From the NCBI GenBank assembly GCA_037043235.1, contig JAWRVZ010000016.1, positions 3,261,001 through 3,325,000 on the forward strand: a stretch of 64,000 nucleotides of DNA, written 5' to 3'. Below, piece after piece: positions 1-9,937 of this stretch (position 1 is the first letter of the stretch; the number at the start of each line of letters is the position of its first letter). The position numbers and the translations under genes are program-made. Under the pieces are notes generated by a model. It was not told the DNA's origin and did not search any database. It worked only from the letters and a program-made list of their open reading frames with translations. The DNA is from Rhodeus uyekii (taxonomy: Eukaryota; Chordata; Actinopteri; Cypriniformes; Acheilognathidae).

Positions 1-214
1 TGATGTTAATCTCAAACCATCATTTTCAAATCATTTTCCCCCATAAGAATTAACAGAAAAAAAGTAATCAGTTTTGGTCCTCTAAAAAACTCCCTTATTA
101 ATGCTAATAAAAATGGGGAAAAAACTATTTTTAATTGCTATAGAGACATACACACACAATCAATTATAGTACATAAGAATTCCTGTGATATAAAATAAAA
201 TGTGATTTTAATTA

Positions 215-533
215 TGTCACAGTCATGTCATTCCTCCTGTGTGATCCTTCTGTGTTCCTGTCGACTGTCACGACAGCCACTCCCCCTTGTTAGTTGTGTC
301 AGGTGCTCCCCGTTTCCCTGTCTATTTAAAGCCTCATGTTCTCCCTTATCTTTGTCGATTGTTAACATTACGTGTTCCATATGTGTGGATGTCGCCAGTG
401 TCTTCCTGGTTCTGAGTTTTGCAGTTTTTTTGAGTTTTGTTAAGTGCCGTTTGGTTTTCATTTCGTAATAAAGTGAGTTTCCGAGTCTGCTCCTCATCTC
501 TCTGTATCGCACACCGTCCTCCTAGTTGTAACA
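215..533 (+). mobile_element. solo LTR, TGTCAC...GTAACA type
   Basis: A 319-bp segment begins TGTCACAGTC and ends TTGTAACA. ATTAT lies at 211-215 and again at 533-537, a 5-bp target duplication overlapping the terminal bases by one. A run of short CT-rich phrases leads to AATAAAG near 466-472, as expected for the U3-R-U5 order of an LTR read on the plus strand. No internal retrotransposon sequence follows, so this is best read as a solo LTR left by LTR-LTR recombination. The same R/U5 style recurs at 7040-7160, 25710-25770 and 33000-33050. Confidence 0.7.
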
Positions 534-2382
534 TTATGAGTTCTTACCTTCGAGACAGACAATACAGTAGCGGCGGAGAAGGAGGAAGGAGGGATGACGT
601 AGATTACGTAGGTTACGTAGATAATGCAAACACAATATGGAAGACTTGCAGGAGATACGTATGGACTATGGTGACAAATCCATGCCAAAAAGAAATGAGC
701 GCAAAACTGTTGTTTGTGTGTCCATAAATTACATCCTCGAGCAGAAAACACATCTACACATGAAAAAAATGGGAGCCCGTGAGTTAATTTTAATCCCTAG
801 TGGGCGTATATATCTCATTTGCAGCAATATACACGCATGACATCTCATCTGCAGCAATACGTGTGCTCGATCTTCTCCCGACTGTTGTTATTGCTCGCGT
901 GAACATGTATTCATCGACTACAATAAAAGTGAAGTGAATGAGTGAGGCAGCGTGGGCTCCGAATACTTTACCACTTATAAGCATGCTCGTATCTCAAATA
1001 TTTACTTGTATTTCAAAGTAAAAATTAGCTCGAAGGCTTGCTCGTATCTCGGAATACTCGTATGTCAAGACACTCATATCTCAAGGTATTACTGTACTGT
1101 CCTTACAGTTCCTGAGTGATATGAAGGACTATACAGCTTATGTGGGTTGTTGGTAGATTAAGATGTTGTGAGTACACTTGTTACACAGCATGCAGCAGCT
1201 TGAAACTCAGTTCAGCTGTTGTGGCACTTTCTATTGAGACCCTCAGTGCCAGTCTTCGACACCACATCAAAGGGACTTACAGTTAGTGAATGTCTTGGTT
1301 ACTGTTTTAACCTCTATACTCTGATTGAGGGAATGAGACATGGTGTCCCTCTTTCCACAACACTGGATTACCTTCTGGAGGGCCATTGGACAACTCTCGG
1401 CTCCTCAGCACAAACCTGAATGAGTGGATGCACACCAGGTTCTTTTATACCCCTATGTTCAGAGGATAAGGTATGAAACCAATAAGTTTGTTTCATGAAA
1501 ACAAATAAATGTTTTAGAAACACTTACAGGAAAATGGGTTACTGCTCTGAGGACTATGATCAATATAAACCACAGAGATGTATTGCCTGTAACCTTTTCT
1601 GATGAAGGCAAATCTGTGATGAATTTTTATCCATCAGATAAGCATTTTTGATGTCCTAAAGATGACTTTGATCAAAGTTACTGTTTTTTGCAAATAATTG
1701 CAGAATTTTGAATTCCTACTTAAATTTCAGTTCTCTGAGAACTCTGGGAGAGCCTCTTTTGTTCTCCACAATGCTGTCATGTCAGTTCAGAGCCCCAAGT
1801 TATTTAGCCTTTGAAGAATATCATGTCTTAAAACTCACTTTAAAAGAACTGCATGCGCTCAGATGTTTTATGATTCAGTTTAGGTGTGAGTGTTGATTTT
1901 TAGAATGTCAGAAGCCAAACTTTTTTTAAATTTTCTAACCTTTTATCTACATTGTTGGTTTATGTATGCATTTCATTTTCCCAATGCTGCCTAACTCTTC
2001 TTTTAAAAAATTCCACAGCAATGTAATTGAACAGTTGTCTCATAGTCAGTTGGCTTGAATATGAGGAGCAGTTCAGAAAAAAAGGAGTGGTTTTCTGAAC
2101 CATATAGGCAATAGAGCACAGGTTTTAACGTAACTTTTAATGTGAGATATAATGGTACTTTTTAAAGAGGATACTTTCAGTGAAACAAGATTTATAGAAA
2201 TGCTGTTAATTTGTTTTACCATATTTAACTAATACAATTCAGTGAGGAGTTGGCTTACTGCTAATTTGGTAATCATTTTTATCAATAACACAATTAAAAT
2301 GATGCCTCACAGACTTTTATTTTTCTGTATATGGGTGTCTCTGCTTTTTATTAAGGTTACATTAAAACTGCAACATTTTATA

Positions 2383-2384
<2 letters not shown>
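534..2384. other. AT-rich intergenic sequence, no gene seen
   Basis: No reading frame longer than about 96 codons and no recognisable domain. The part at 985-1095 repeats the phrase CTCGTATCTC with variants and ends TATTACTGTA, which resembles the termini of Tigger/pogo-like DNA transposons in vertebrates; I could not find the opposite end. The rest shows nothing I can name. Confidence 0.5.

Positions 2385-2415
<31 letters not shown>
2385..2415. repeat. (AT)n microsatellite
   Basis: About 15 uninterrupted AT units. It produces a false Tyr-Ile reading frame. Confidence 0.95.
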
Positions 2416-2417
<2 letters not shown>

Positions 2418-2446
2418 CTTCTCCTTTACTCCTCCTTGCCTACCTT

Positions 2447-3010
2447 AATTAGGCTGACAACTACCATATCGTCCGAAAATTTCTAGAGGAAACAGCTTTC
2501 AGTATTGCACTGGAAATCTGCAATGTGGATGGCAAACAGAAATGGGGTCAGAACAGTTCCATGTGGCACCCCTGTATTAATCAGTTTAGCATTGGAGACA
2601 CTATTCTGCAGACACACATACTATGGACTGCAGAATAAATCATTCATATATCACAGGACCATATATATCTCTGTATATATCTGAATATATCTGCATTCTC
2701 CTCATCTTCTCGAACAACAGTCAATCATATTGACTAGATTTGGATCATATTGAAAGCACATGGGAAGTCCAAAAAAAAAACGTGAGCCTCACAGATGCAT
2801 TGGAAGTGTACAGGTGTCCTCTGTAGCATGTAAATGAGGGCTTCATCTATACACATGATGGTCTGATGTGAGGGTGCATGTGACCAAGACCTGTCTCTAA
2901 GACATCTTCATAATATGTGAGGTGAGCGCTACAGGTCTACTATCGTTGTGATCCGTTTAGTGTCTCTTCTTGGGATCAGGGATGTTTTCACAGTCCAGGG
3001 ACCTTCTGCA
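2447..3010 (-). pseudogene. decayed non-LTR reverse transcriptase fragment
   Basis: Read on the minus strand, 2600-2470 encodes GVPHGTVLTPFLF followed by KFSDDMV. These match the GxPQGTxLSPFLF and F(S/A)DD motifs of LINE reverse transcriptase. Upstream on the same strand (about 2990-2750) a frame with several stops retains the spacing of the earlier RT domains. There are frameshifts and stops throughout, no endonuclease part and no 3' tail, so this is an old truncated copy. It is not the same family as the 4-13 kb LINE, whose catalytic motif is YADD. Confidence 0.6.
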
Positions 3011-3591
3011 AGCACAGGCTCAGATTAAACAGGTATGTGAAAATACTACATAACTGTGCAGAGCAGGTCATCAGCATCCACTGCTTTCCTTGGATTCAGT
3101 CGGTTCCCTCTTAATCTGAGATGGATGGAGAATAATGTTTATGGAATAAAATTGAAAAGAGATGTCTGTAGTTTGCGATCCAGTTTAGTATTGCTAATGC
3201 GGCCACGCCCTTGGAGAGAGCATGCTATTCTAAGGCAAATTCTGACACAATCTGTGTAATGTGTCAATGTTTCACATCAATTTAAAAAATGGACAGTTTA
3301 ATCAGATTCATGCACTTTACATCACTCAGAGATGCGGTGAGAAATAACACTGAAATAATTTACCTCAGAGGACTGGTTTCAGTTTCACTTCGAGGAGCAA
3401 CGGATCCAGTCGAGGACTGTGACGTGTAAGTTCTTTAGTCTAATTGTGATTTGGACTAGTTTCTGTGAATGTTAAATTACAAGAATAAATATGAAACATG
3501 CATATTTTGCATGTCTCTGTGTGAATGAATGTATACTGAACTGAGAGAAAACGTAATAAATACAGCAATAAAATGTTTAGCAACGTATTTG

Positions 3592-3740
3592 TGTTACGTG
3601 TCTGTCATGTCTCTGTCTACTTCCTGGTTCCTCCCGTGAACTCCCTGTGTTTTTCCACTCACCTGTCCCGTTATCAATCCCTTGTTAGTCTTGTCAGCTG
3701 TGTCTTGTTCCCTATTCTACCCTTGTGTATGTGAACCCTG
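3592..3740 (+). mobile_element. truncated LTR fragment
   Basis: Starts TGTTACGTGTCTGTC and runs through phrases shared with the other LTRs of the window (CTTCCTGGTTCC, CTTGTTAGTCTTGTCAGCTG). It then breaks off without polyadenylation signal or U5, so only the U3 side is present. The flanks (3011-3591 and 3741-3953) show no gene. Confidence 0.45.
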
Positions 3741-4506
3741 TAAAAAATGCCACGATTAGCGCCATATTCATGTGTCTAAGTTTCCTCTGCTATTTGAAAA
3801 GACTGACTCATGTATCACAGCATCTGTCTAGCGAATCAGTGCGCTTCATGCAAGACACACAGGATAGCGCTCCCACCAGCCGAGCGGATTCTGACTGTTT
3901 GGGAAAACTGATGGATGCAAGTTGTACTCTAGCGATTTATCTTTGTAGAAGTTGTCAAGTCAAGTCACCTTTACTTATACAGCGCTTTTTACAATACAGA
4001 TTGTTTCAAAGCAGCTTTACAGTGGTCACAGGAAAACATTATAAACAAAGTTTGTTTGGCTGAATGACAGCCTTAAAAGAGCAGGCGAATTAATACAATT
4101 GATGAATATTAAGTTATGATTATTGATCGATTTGATTGATTGATAGTTTGATTATTATATTGATAATTCAAGTCTAATATTAAGTCTAATTTGGTCCAAT
4201 TTGAGATGGGTTCATGATCTACACAGGTGGAGGGTTTAGTAGAGTCACTGTCTCCGCAGACACTTCAGGGCAGTGCTGTGCTCGTGTCCAGGTGCAGGTC
4301 CTTCATCTGATCTGGATACAGCCTGGATCCGGCTGACCACAGTAACCTCGAATAAACAGAGAACAATATCAGCGTAGATACCATTCTTCTTCTGATGTAT
4401 CGAGTACATCAGATGTTATGAGAATGTTCCCGGTTCCGGCTGACCTAAATTATGCAGCCTAACAATCATTTTACATGATTTGGATTAAAAATGTATGTAT
4501 AATATG

Positions 4507-5484
4507 TTATGTGTATGCCAGGTTGAAGAGATGTGTTTTTAGTCTACATTTAAACTGACAGAGTGTGTCTGCATCCCGAACTGTATTAGGAAGACTGTTC
4601 CAGAGTTTAGGAGCTAAATAGGAAAAGGATCGACCGCCAGCAGTTGACTTTGATATTCTAGGTATTATAAGCTGGTCAGTATTTTGGGATCGCAATAGAC
4701 GTGAAGGACTATAATGTGTTAGGAGATCGCTCAAGTACTGTCGAGCTAAACCATCTAATGCTTTGTAAGTCATTAGCAAGATTTTAAAATGTATTCGGTG
4801 ATTAATAGGAAGCCAGTGCAGGTTTGACAGAACTGGGCTAATATGCTCATACTTCCTGGTTCTAGTAAGAACTCGAGTTGCTGCATTTTGGACCAGCTGG
4901 AATTTGTTTATTAAGCGTGCAGGGCAACCACCTAGTAAAGCATTACAATAATCTAGCCTTGAACTCATGAACGCATGAACTAACTTTTCCGCATTTGTCT
5001 TTGAGAGCATATGTCGCAATTTAGATGTATTTTTAAGATGGAAGAATGCCGTTTTACAGATGCTAGAAACATGGCTTTTAAATGAAAGATTGGTATCAAA
5101 GAACACACCCAGGTTTCTAACTGACGACGAAGACTTGACAGAGCAGCCATCGAGTGTTAGGCAGTAGTCTAGATTATTACGTGCAGAACTTCTTGGTTCA
5201 ATAATTAGAATCTCTGTTTTTTAGTAGAAAGTTATTAGTCATCCAATTTTTTATATCAGTTATGCATTCTGTTAATTTAGTGAATTGGTACGTTTCATCA
5301 GGATGAGAAGAAATATAGAGCTGAGTATCATCAGCGTAACAGTGAAAGCTAATGCCATGCTTCCTAATAATTGCACCCAAAGGAAGCATGTATAGGGTGA
5401 AAAGCAATGGTCCTAGTACTGAACCTTGAGGAACTCCATACTGAACCCGTGATCGATATGACATCTCCTCATTTACTGCTACAA
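4507..5484 (-). pseudogene. L2 LINE ORF2, C-terminal part (copy A)
   Basis: Encodes the end of the reverse transcriptase in two frames. Positions 5484-5198 contain GVPQGSVLGPLLF and the catalytic YADD. Positions 5106-4507 hold the post-RT region, with SRLDYCNALLGG, QLVQNAATRVLTR and HWLPINHRIHFK, and stop at 4507. A frameshift separates them: the frame runs into KNRDSNY and stops at 5198, where related elements continue. The upstream part of the gene is cut off at 5484 by the inserted LINE. The function would be reverse transcription at a nicked genomic target. Confidence 0.88.
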
Positions 5485-6475
5485 GGCAAGGCAAGGCAAG
5501 GCAAGTTTATTTGTATAGCACATTTCATACACAATGGTAATTCAAAGTGCTTTACATAAAGAAGAATGATAAAAGTAAAACATTAAAAATGATTAAAAGA
5601 ATAAAAAGATAATACGTATAAAATAAAATGCAAACAGTTCGGACATAGCACAGTGCTCAATCTGCAAATGCATAAGTAAAAAGATGTGTTTTGAGTCTTG
5701 ATTTGAATGTGGCTACTGTTGGAGCACACCTGATCTCTTCTGGAAGCTGGTTCCAGCTGCGGCTGGCGTAACAGCTAAAAGCAGACTCTCCTTGCTTTGA
5801 GTGAACCCTGGGTATTACTAAGTGACTTGATCCTGATGATCTTAGTGATCTGTTAGGTTTATATTCTATGAGCATATCTGCAATGTATTGAGGTCCTAGG
5901 CCATTGAGTGATTTATAAACAAGTAACAGTACTTTAAAATCAATTCTAAATGTAACTGGAAGCCAGTGCAAGGACCTAAGGACTGGTGTGATGTGTTCAT
6001 ATTTTCTGGTTCTGCTCAGAATCCTGGCAGCAGCGTTCTGTACGAGCTGCAGCTGTCTTATGGTCTTTTTGGGAAGGCCGGTGAGGAGCCCATTACAATA
6101 ATCCACCCTGCTGGTGATGAAAGCATGAACAAGTTTCTCTAAGTCTTGATTGGAGACAAAGCATCTAATTCTTGCAATATTTTTGAGATGATAATATGCT
6201 GATTTAGTTATTGTTTTTACTTGGCTACTGAAACTCAGGTCTGACTCCAAAATCACACCAAGATTCCTGACCTGATTTTTAGTTGTTTGACCCCTAGAGT
6301 GAAGGTATGCGTTCACTTTGAGAACTTCATCTTTGTTTCCAAATGCAATGACTTCAGTTTTGTCTTTGTTTAACTGAAGGAAGTTTAGGCACATCCAGTT
6401 TTTAATTTCATCAATGCATTGACACAGGGAGTCAATGGGGCTGTAATCATTAGGTGATAACACGAGGTAAATTGA
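5485..6475 (-). mobile_element. 5'-truncated L2-type LINE inserted in copy A
   Basis: The insertion lies between TTTACTGCTACAA and ACTGATAACG, which are adjacent in copy B at about 50000-50025. Its 3' end on the minus strand is a CCTTG-unit tail (plus strand AAGGCAAGGCAAGGCAAG at 5485-5502), preceded by the common teleost LINE 3' end with the phrase CAAAGTGCTTTACA. Only the last 268 codons of ORF2 (6463-5657) remain and they are uninterrupted: NKDKTEV, SRVDYCNGLL, QLVQNAAARILSR and HWLPVTFRIDFK. It is a relative of the host LINE, not a copy of it. Truncation at the 5' end is the usual outcome of incomplete reverse transcription. Confidence 0.85.
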
Positions 6476-6813
6476 ACTGATAACGGTCAGATAAGTACGA
6501 TTTGAACCAGGCTAATGCAACTCCGCTAATGCCAACATAGTTTTCAAGTCTATTTAGAAGGATTTTGTGGTCGATTGTATCAAATGCAGCACTAAGGTCG
6601 AGTAACACTAACAGAGAGATACAACCACGATCGGATGATAAAAGCAAATCATTTGTAACTCTAATGAGAGCAGTCTCAGTACTATGATATGGTCTAAATC
6701 CTGACTGGAAATCCTCGTAGATGCTGTTTCTTTCTAGAAAGGAACATAGTTGTGAAGATATTGCCTTTTCTAGAATTTTTGGTAGATTTGATATCAGCCT
6801 GTAATTAACTAAT
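6476..6813 (-). pseudogene. L2 LINE ORF2, middle segment (copy A)
   Basis: Carries the RT core segment with LLVLLDLSAAFDTIDHK and AWFKSYLSDRYQF (6647-6476), isolated between the two insertions. Relative to copy B it has lost about nine bases near 6779, so it may also be out of frame. Copy B supplies the intact sequence, with LSKILEKAISLQL just upstream. Confidence 0.85.
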
Positions 6814-7208
6814 TGTCACCGTTTGTACTGTCTTTTGTGGTATTTGTGCACTTCTTGTCTGGTGTGTTGTGTTTCTCTTCCGGGTCTTCTCTGGGTTCCC
6901 TCTTGTGCCCGCCCTGCACCTGTCTCATCACTTAGTTCGTTAGTTTCCCCCAGGTGGTGGTCATTGCTGTGTGTATTTAACCCGATTGCCATTCCCTTGC
7001 CTTTGTCGGTGTTTGATGCTATGTTGATACCTGTAAGGACGGCTTGTTCAAAGTTTATGGTTCCTGTGTTCATTTTTGCACAACAAGTGCTGTTTTGAGT
7101 TTATATTTGAGTTTTTGTTTTTCTGAGTTTAGTTAATAAAAGTTGAGTTTGATGAAGCTACGCTGCTCCGTGTTCATCTTCACTTCGCACCGTACCAGAA
7201 GTGTAACA
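6814..7208 (+). repeat. 5' LTR of the gag-only element
   Basis: Begins TGTCACCGTTTG and ends AGTGTAACA. AATAAA lies at about 7134-7139, followed by the U5-like GTTGAGTTTGATG. It differs from the 3' LTR by a CAA insertion and about five substitutions. Confidence 0.93.
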
Positions 7209-7232
7209 GAAACACCGACCAGGTTGGTCACC
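7209..7232 (+). promoter_or_regulatory. candidate primer-binding region
   Basis: Just after the 5' LTR lies a block built on ACCGACCAGG, then a spacer and GGTCACC. The same core (GACCAGG, spacer, GTCACC or GTCGCC) occurs at the same place after the LTRs at 25446-25836 and, on the minus strand, 23499-23858. The position fits a primer-binding site; I cannot match it to a particular tRNA. Confidence 0.5.
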
Positions 7233-7255
7233 TCTAAAGACTTCTTTGTGGCTGG

Positions 7256-8632
7256 ATGGAGGAAACTGCGTCACGACTTGCGTCCCTTCGTCAAGGAGGA
7301 CGTAGTCTGGAGGAATACACCACCGAGTTCCTAGAGCTGGTCAACCAGGTGAGTTGGGGGAATGCGGCCCTCAACTACTACTTCTGGCTGGGTTTGGATG
7401 ATGAGTTGACCCAATTCATTGACTCGGGTCATTGCTTTGAACCGGTTGAGGAGTTTGTAAACTTTGTTCTGCTCCTCAATGGGTCCGAGTCAACGGTAGG
7501 TGCTGTTGAAGACGATGTAGGCTGTCATCCGACCCATTCCAGGGAGTTGTGGGGCAGTACCGCTCACCCTCAGTCGACTGTCCTGCCAACCTCCGCTCAA
7601 CCTGACATCCACGCTCTTCCAGCGGAACACTCACCTGCTGATCCTCGGCCATCCGGACGCCGCCGTAAACAGAGGAAACGGAAGGGCCAACAGGCCTCAG
7701 CCGATGAACTGTTTCCCCAGGCCTCAGCCGTTGAACTGTTTCCCCAGCCCTCAGCCGTTGAACTGTTTCCCCAGGCCTCAGCCGTTGAACTGTTTCCCCA
7801 GGCCTCAGCCGTTGAACTGTTTCCCCAGGCCTCAGCCGTTGAACTGTTTCCCCAGGCCTCAGCCGTTGAACTGTTTCCCCAGGCCTCAGCCGTTGAACTG
7901 TTTCCCCAGGCCTCAGCCGTTGAACTGTTTCCCCAGGCCTCAGCCGTTGAACTGTTTCCCCAGGCCTCAGCCGTTGAACTGTTTCCCCAGGCCTCAGCCG
8001 TTGAACTGTTTCCCCAGGCCTCAGCCGTTGAACTGTTTCCCCAGGCCTCAGCCGTTGAACTGTTTCCCCAGGCCTCAGCCGTTGAACTGTTTCCCCAGGC
8101 CTCAGCCGTTGAACTGTTTCCCCAGGCCTCCTTAGAACAGCCGGTCAAGCCAGACCCAGACCCAGATCCAGTCAAGCCAGACCCAGTCCAGCCAGACCCA
8201 CACCCAGATCCAGTCAAGCCAGACCCAATCCAGCCAGACCCACACCCAGAGCCGGTCAAGCCAGATCCAGTCCAGCCAGACCCAGATCCAGAGCCGGTCA
8301 AGCCAGATCCAGAGCCGGTCAAGCCAGATCCAGTCCAGCCAGACCCAGATCCAGAGCCGGTCCAGCCAGACCCAGATCCAGAGCCGGTCAAGCCAGACCC
8401 AGAGCCGGTCAAGCCAGACCCAGAGCCGGTCAAGCCAGACCCAGATCCGGTCAAGCCAGACCCAGAGCCGGTCAAGCCAGACCCTGATCCAGTCAAGCCA
8501 GATCCGGTCCCTCCAGAGCCGGTCCCGCCAGATCCAGATCCGGAGCCGGTCCCGCCAGATCCAGATCCGGCGCCACAGCCGGCCCCGCCAGATCCAGATC
8601 CAGCACCACTTTGCACCGTACCAGAAGTGTAA
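7256..8632 (+). CDS. Gag-like protein with tandem-repeat tail
   Basis: A 458-codon frame from an ATG 48 bases after the LTR. Residues 1-76 (LASLRQGGRSLEEYT, then EFLELVNQVSW and YYFWLGLDDELTQF) match the core of Ty3/gypsy Gag proteins, which assemble the particle around the RNA. Residues 135-144 (RRRKQRKRKG) are a basic patch, plausibly RNA-binding; no CCHC knuckle is present. Residues 147-290 are 16 units of a nine-residue repeat (ASAVELFPQ). The remainder is a Pro/Asp/Lys/Val array (PDPVKPDPEPVKP style). The frame stops at 8632 inside the misplaced LTR end (TGTAACAC). No pol follows. The antisense frames here are by-products of a repeat unit divisible by three. The gag identification rests on one short motif. 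Confidence 0.72.
   Translation: MEETASRLASLRQGGRSLEEYTTEFLELVNQVSWGNAALNYYFWLGLDDELTQFIDSGHCFEPVEEFVNFVLLLNGSESTVGAVEDDVGCHPTHSRELWGSTAHPQSTVLPTSAQPDIHALPAEHSPADPRPSGRRRKQRKRKGQQASADELFPQASAVELFPQPSAVELFPQASAVELFPQASAVELFPQASAVELFPQASAVELFPQASAVELFPQASAVELFPQASAVELFPQASAVELFPQASAVELFPQASAVELFPQASAVELFPQASAVELFPQASAVELFPQASLEQPVKPDPDPDPVKPDPVQPDPHPDPVKPDPIQPDPHPEPVKPDPVQPDPDPEPVKPDPEPVKPDPVQPDPDPEPVQPDPDPEPVKPDPEPVKPDPEPVKPDPDPVKPDPEPVKPDPDPVKPDPVPPEPVPPDPDPEPVPPDPDPAPQPAPPDPDPAPLCTVPEV
7694..8125 (+). repeat. 27-bp coding minisatellite, 16 units
   Basis: Sixteen 27-bp units (GCCTCAGCCGTTGAACTG plus TTTCCCCAG) fill exactly 432 bp. Only the first and third units vary (GCCGATGAA and CCCTCAGCC). 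The unit length keeps the gag frame open. Near-perfect identity indicates recent expansion or homogenisation. Confidence 0.95.
8126..8607 (+). repeat. Pro-Asp coding repeat array 1
   Basis: Irregular multiples of six bases based on CCAGAYCCAGAKCC and GTCAAGCCA, encoding PDPDPEPVKP-like peptides. The array is strongly purine/C biased and open in several frames on both strands. Confidence 0.9.
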
Positions 8633-8668
8633 CACTAATTCTGTAGGATCAAGTTGTGTTTTTTTAAT
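8608..8668 (+). other. misplaced LTR end plus host flank inside the element
   Basis: The last 25 bases of the LTR (TGCACCGTACCAGAAGTGTAACA) are followed by about 33 bases of LINE flank (CTAATTCTGTAGGATCAAG then TTGTG and seven T), after which the 27-bp array restarts. The same string occurs once more at the true 3' boundary (10305-10363). The flank version has GTGTTTTTTT, as at this locus, not the GTGGTTTTTT of copy B. The piece therefore came from this insertion's own 3' side. Confidence 0.9.
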
Positions 8669-8980
8669 GAACTGTTTCCCCAGGCCTCAGCCGTTGAACT
8701 GTTTCCCCAGGCCTCAGCCGTTGAACTGTTTCCCCAGGCCTCAGCCGTTGAACTGTTTCCCCAGGCCTCAGCCGTTGAACTGTTTCCCCAGGCCTCAGCC
8801 GTTGAACTGTTTCCCCAGGCCTCAGCCGTTGAACTGTTTCCCCAGGCCTCAGCCGTTGAACTGTTTCCCCAGGCCTCAGCCGTTGAACTGTTTCCCCAGG
8901 CCTCAGCCGTTGAACTGTTTCCCCAGGCCTCAGCCGTTGAACTGTTTCCCCAGGCCTCAGCCGTTGAACTGTTTCCCCAG
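8669..8980 (+). repeat. 27-bp coding minisatellite, second block
   Basis: A partial unit of 15 bp followed by 11 full 27-bp units identical in sequence to the first block. Confidence 0.95.
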
Positions 8981-9814
8981 GCCTCCTTAGAACAGCAGGT
9001 CAAGCCAGACCCAGACCCAGATCCAGTCAAGCCAGACCCAGTCAAGCCAGACCCACACCCAGATCCAGTCAAGCCAGACCCAGATCCAGAGCCGGTCAAG
9101 CCAGATCCAATCCAGCCAGACCCAGAGCCGGTCAAGCCAGATCCAGTCCAGCCAGACCCAGATCCAGAGCCGGTCAAGCCAGATCCAGTCCAGCCAGACC
9201 CAGATCCAGAGCCGGTCAAGCCAGACCCAGATCCAGAGCCGGTCAAGCCAGATCCAGAGCCGGTCCAGCCAGACCCAGATCCAGATCCAGTCCAGCCAGA
9301 CCCAGATCATGAGCCGGTCAAGCCAGATCCAGTCCAGCCAGACCCAGATCCAGAGCCGGTCAAGCCAGATCCAGTCCAGCCAGACCCAGATCCAGAGCCG
9401 GTCAAGCCAGATCCAGTCCAGCCAGACCCAGATCCAGAGCCGATCAAGCCAGATCCAGTCCAGCCAGACCCAGATCCAGATCCGGTCAAGCCAGACCCAG
9501 ATCCGGTCAAGCCAGACCCAAATCCGGTCAAGCCAGACCCTGATCCGGTCAAGCCAGATCCGGTCCCTCCAGAGCCGGTCCCGCCAGATCCAGATCCGGC
9601 GCCACAGCCGGCCCCGCCAGATCCAGATCCGGCGCCACAGCCGGCCCCGCCAGATCCAGATCCAGCACCACAGCCAGCCCCGCCAGATCCAGATCCAGCG
9701 CCACAGCCTCAGTCTCCGGGCCCGCCGGCCCTAGAATCTGCCATGGACTTTGCCCCTTTTTTGGTTTACCTAGTCCTCCGTTCTTGTGTGTTTTGTAGGT
9801 CTAGTTTATTCTAG
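8684..9814 (+). pseudogene. duplicated repeat-tail reading frame
   Basis: The same frame as the gag tail continues from the second 27-bp block through a longer Pro/Asp array (about 8981-9706), stopping at 9814. It has no in-frame ATG and no gag head because it restarts after the misplaced LTR/flank piece. I read it as the original 3' half of the element, with the first half being the duplicate, or the reverse. It ends in a less repetitive segment (LVYLVLRSCVFCRSSLF) that could be the true C terminus. Confidence 0.6.
8981..9706 (+). repeat. Pro-Asp coding repeat array 2
   Basis: A longer version of array 1. It ends in repeated blocks of 30 bp (CCAGCCCCGCCAGATCCAGA style, about 9597-9700) encoding PAPQPAPPDPD. 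Confidence 0.9.
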
Positions 9815-9917
9815 GTTGTTACTTCATGGCTTTTTATTTGGTAGTTCCCTGTTCTGTCCTCCCCCGGGTCCCCCACCCTCCCTCCGCGGTTGTGCACTCT
9901 GTGGCACGAGGACGCGC

Positions 9918-9937
9918 CTGCCGGGAGGGGGGGATAC
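9918..9937 (+). promoter_or_regulatory. polypurine tract before the 3' LTR
   Basis: GGGAGGGGGGGATAC abuts the TGTCAC of the 3' LTR. This is where the plus-strand primer of reverse transcription is expected. Similar G-rich tracts precede the 3' LTRs at 34937, 59242 and, on the minus strand, 22469. Confidence 0.75.

Noticed and set aside
3725..4063. 112-codon plus-strand frame
   Set aside because: It runs from an LTR fragment through unassigned sequence into the 3' end of the antisense LINE; no domain.
7694..8125. Regular 27-bp repeats resembling a CRISPR array
   Set aside because: The units are directly adjacent with no unique spacers, lie in a eukaryotic retroelement and encode a peptide repeat.
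7597..8635. Long minus-strand frames of Gly-Ser-Thr-Leu and Trp-Ile-Val-Leu-Asp repeats (339 and 167 codons), and similar ones at 8635-9552
   Set aside because: They are antisense or shifted readings of the 6-, 27- and 30-bp coding repeats. Unit lengths divisible by three keep several frames open; only the gag-linked plus frame has a head domain.
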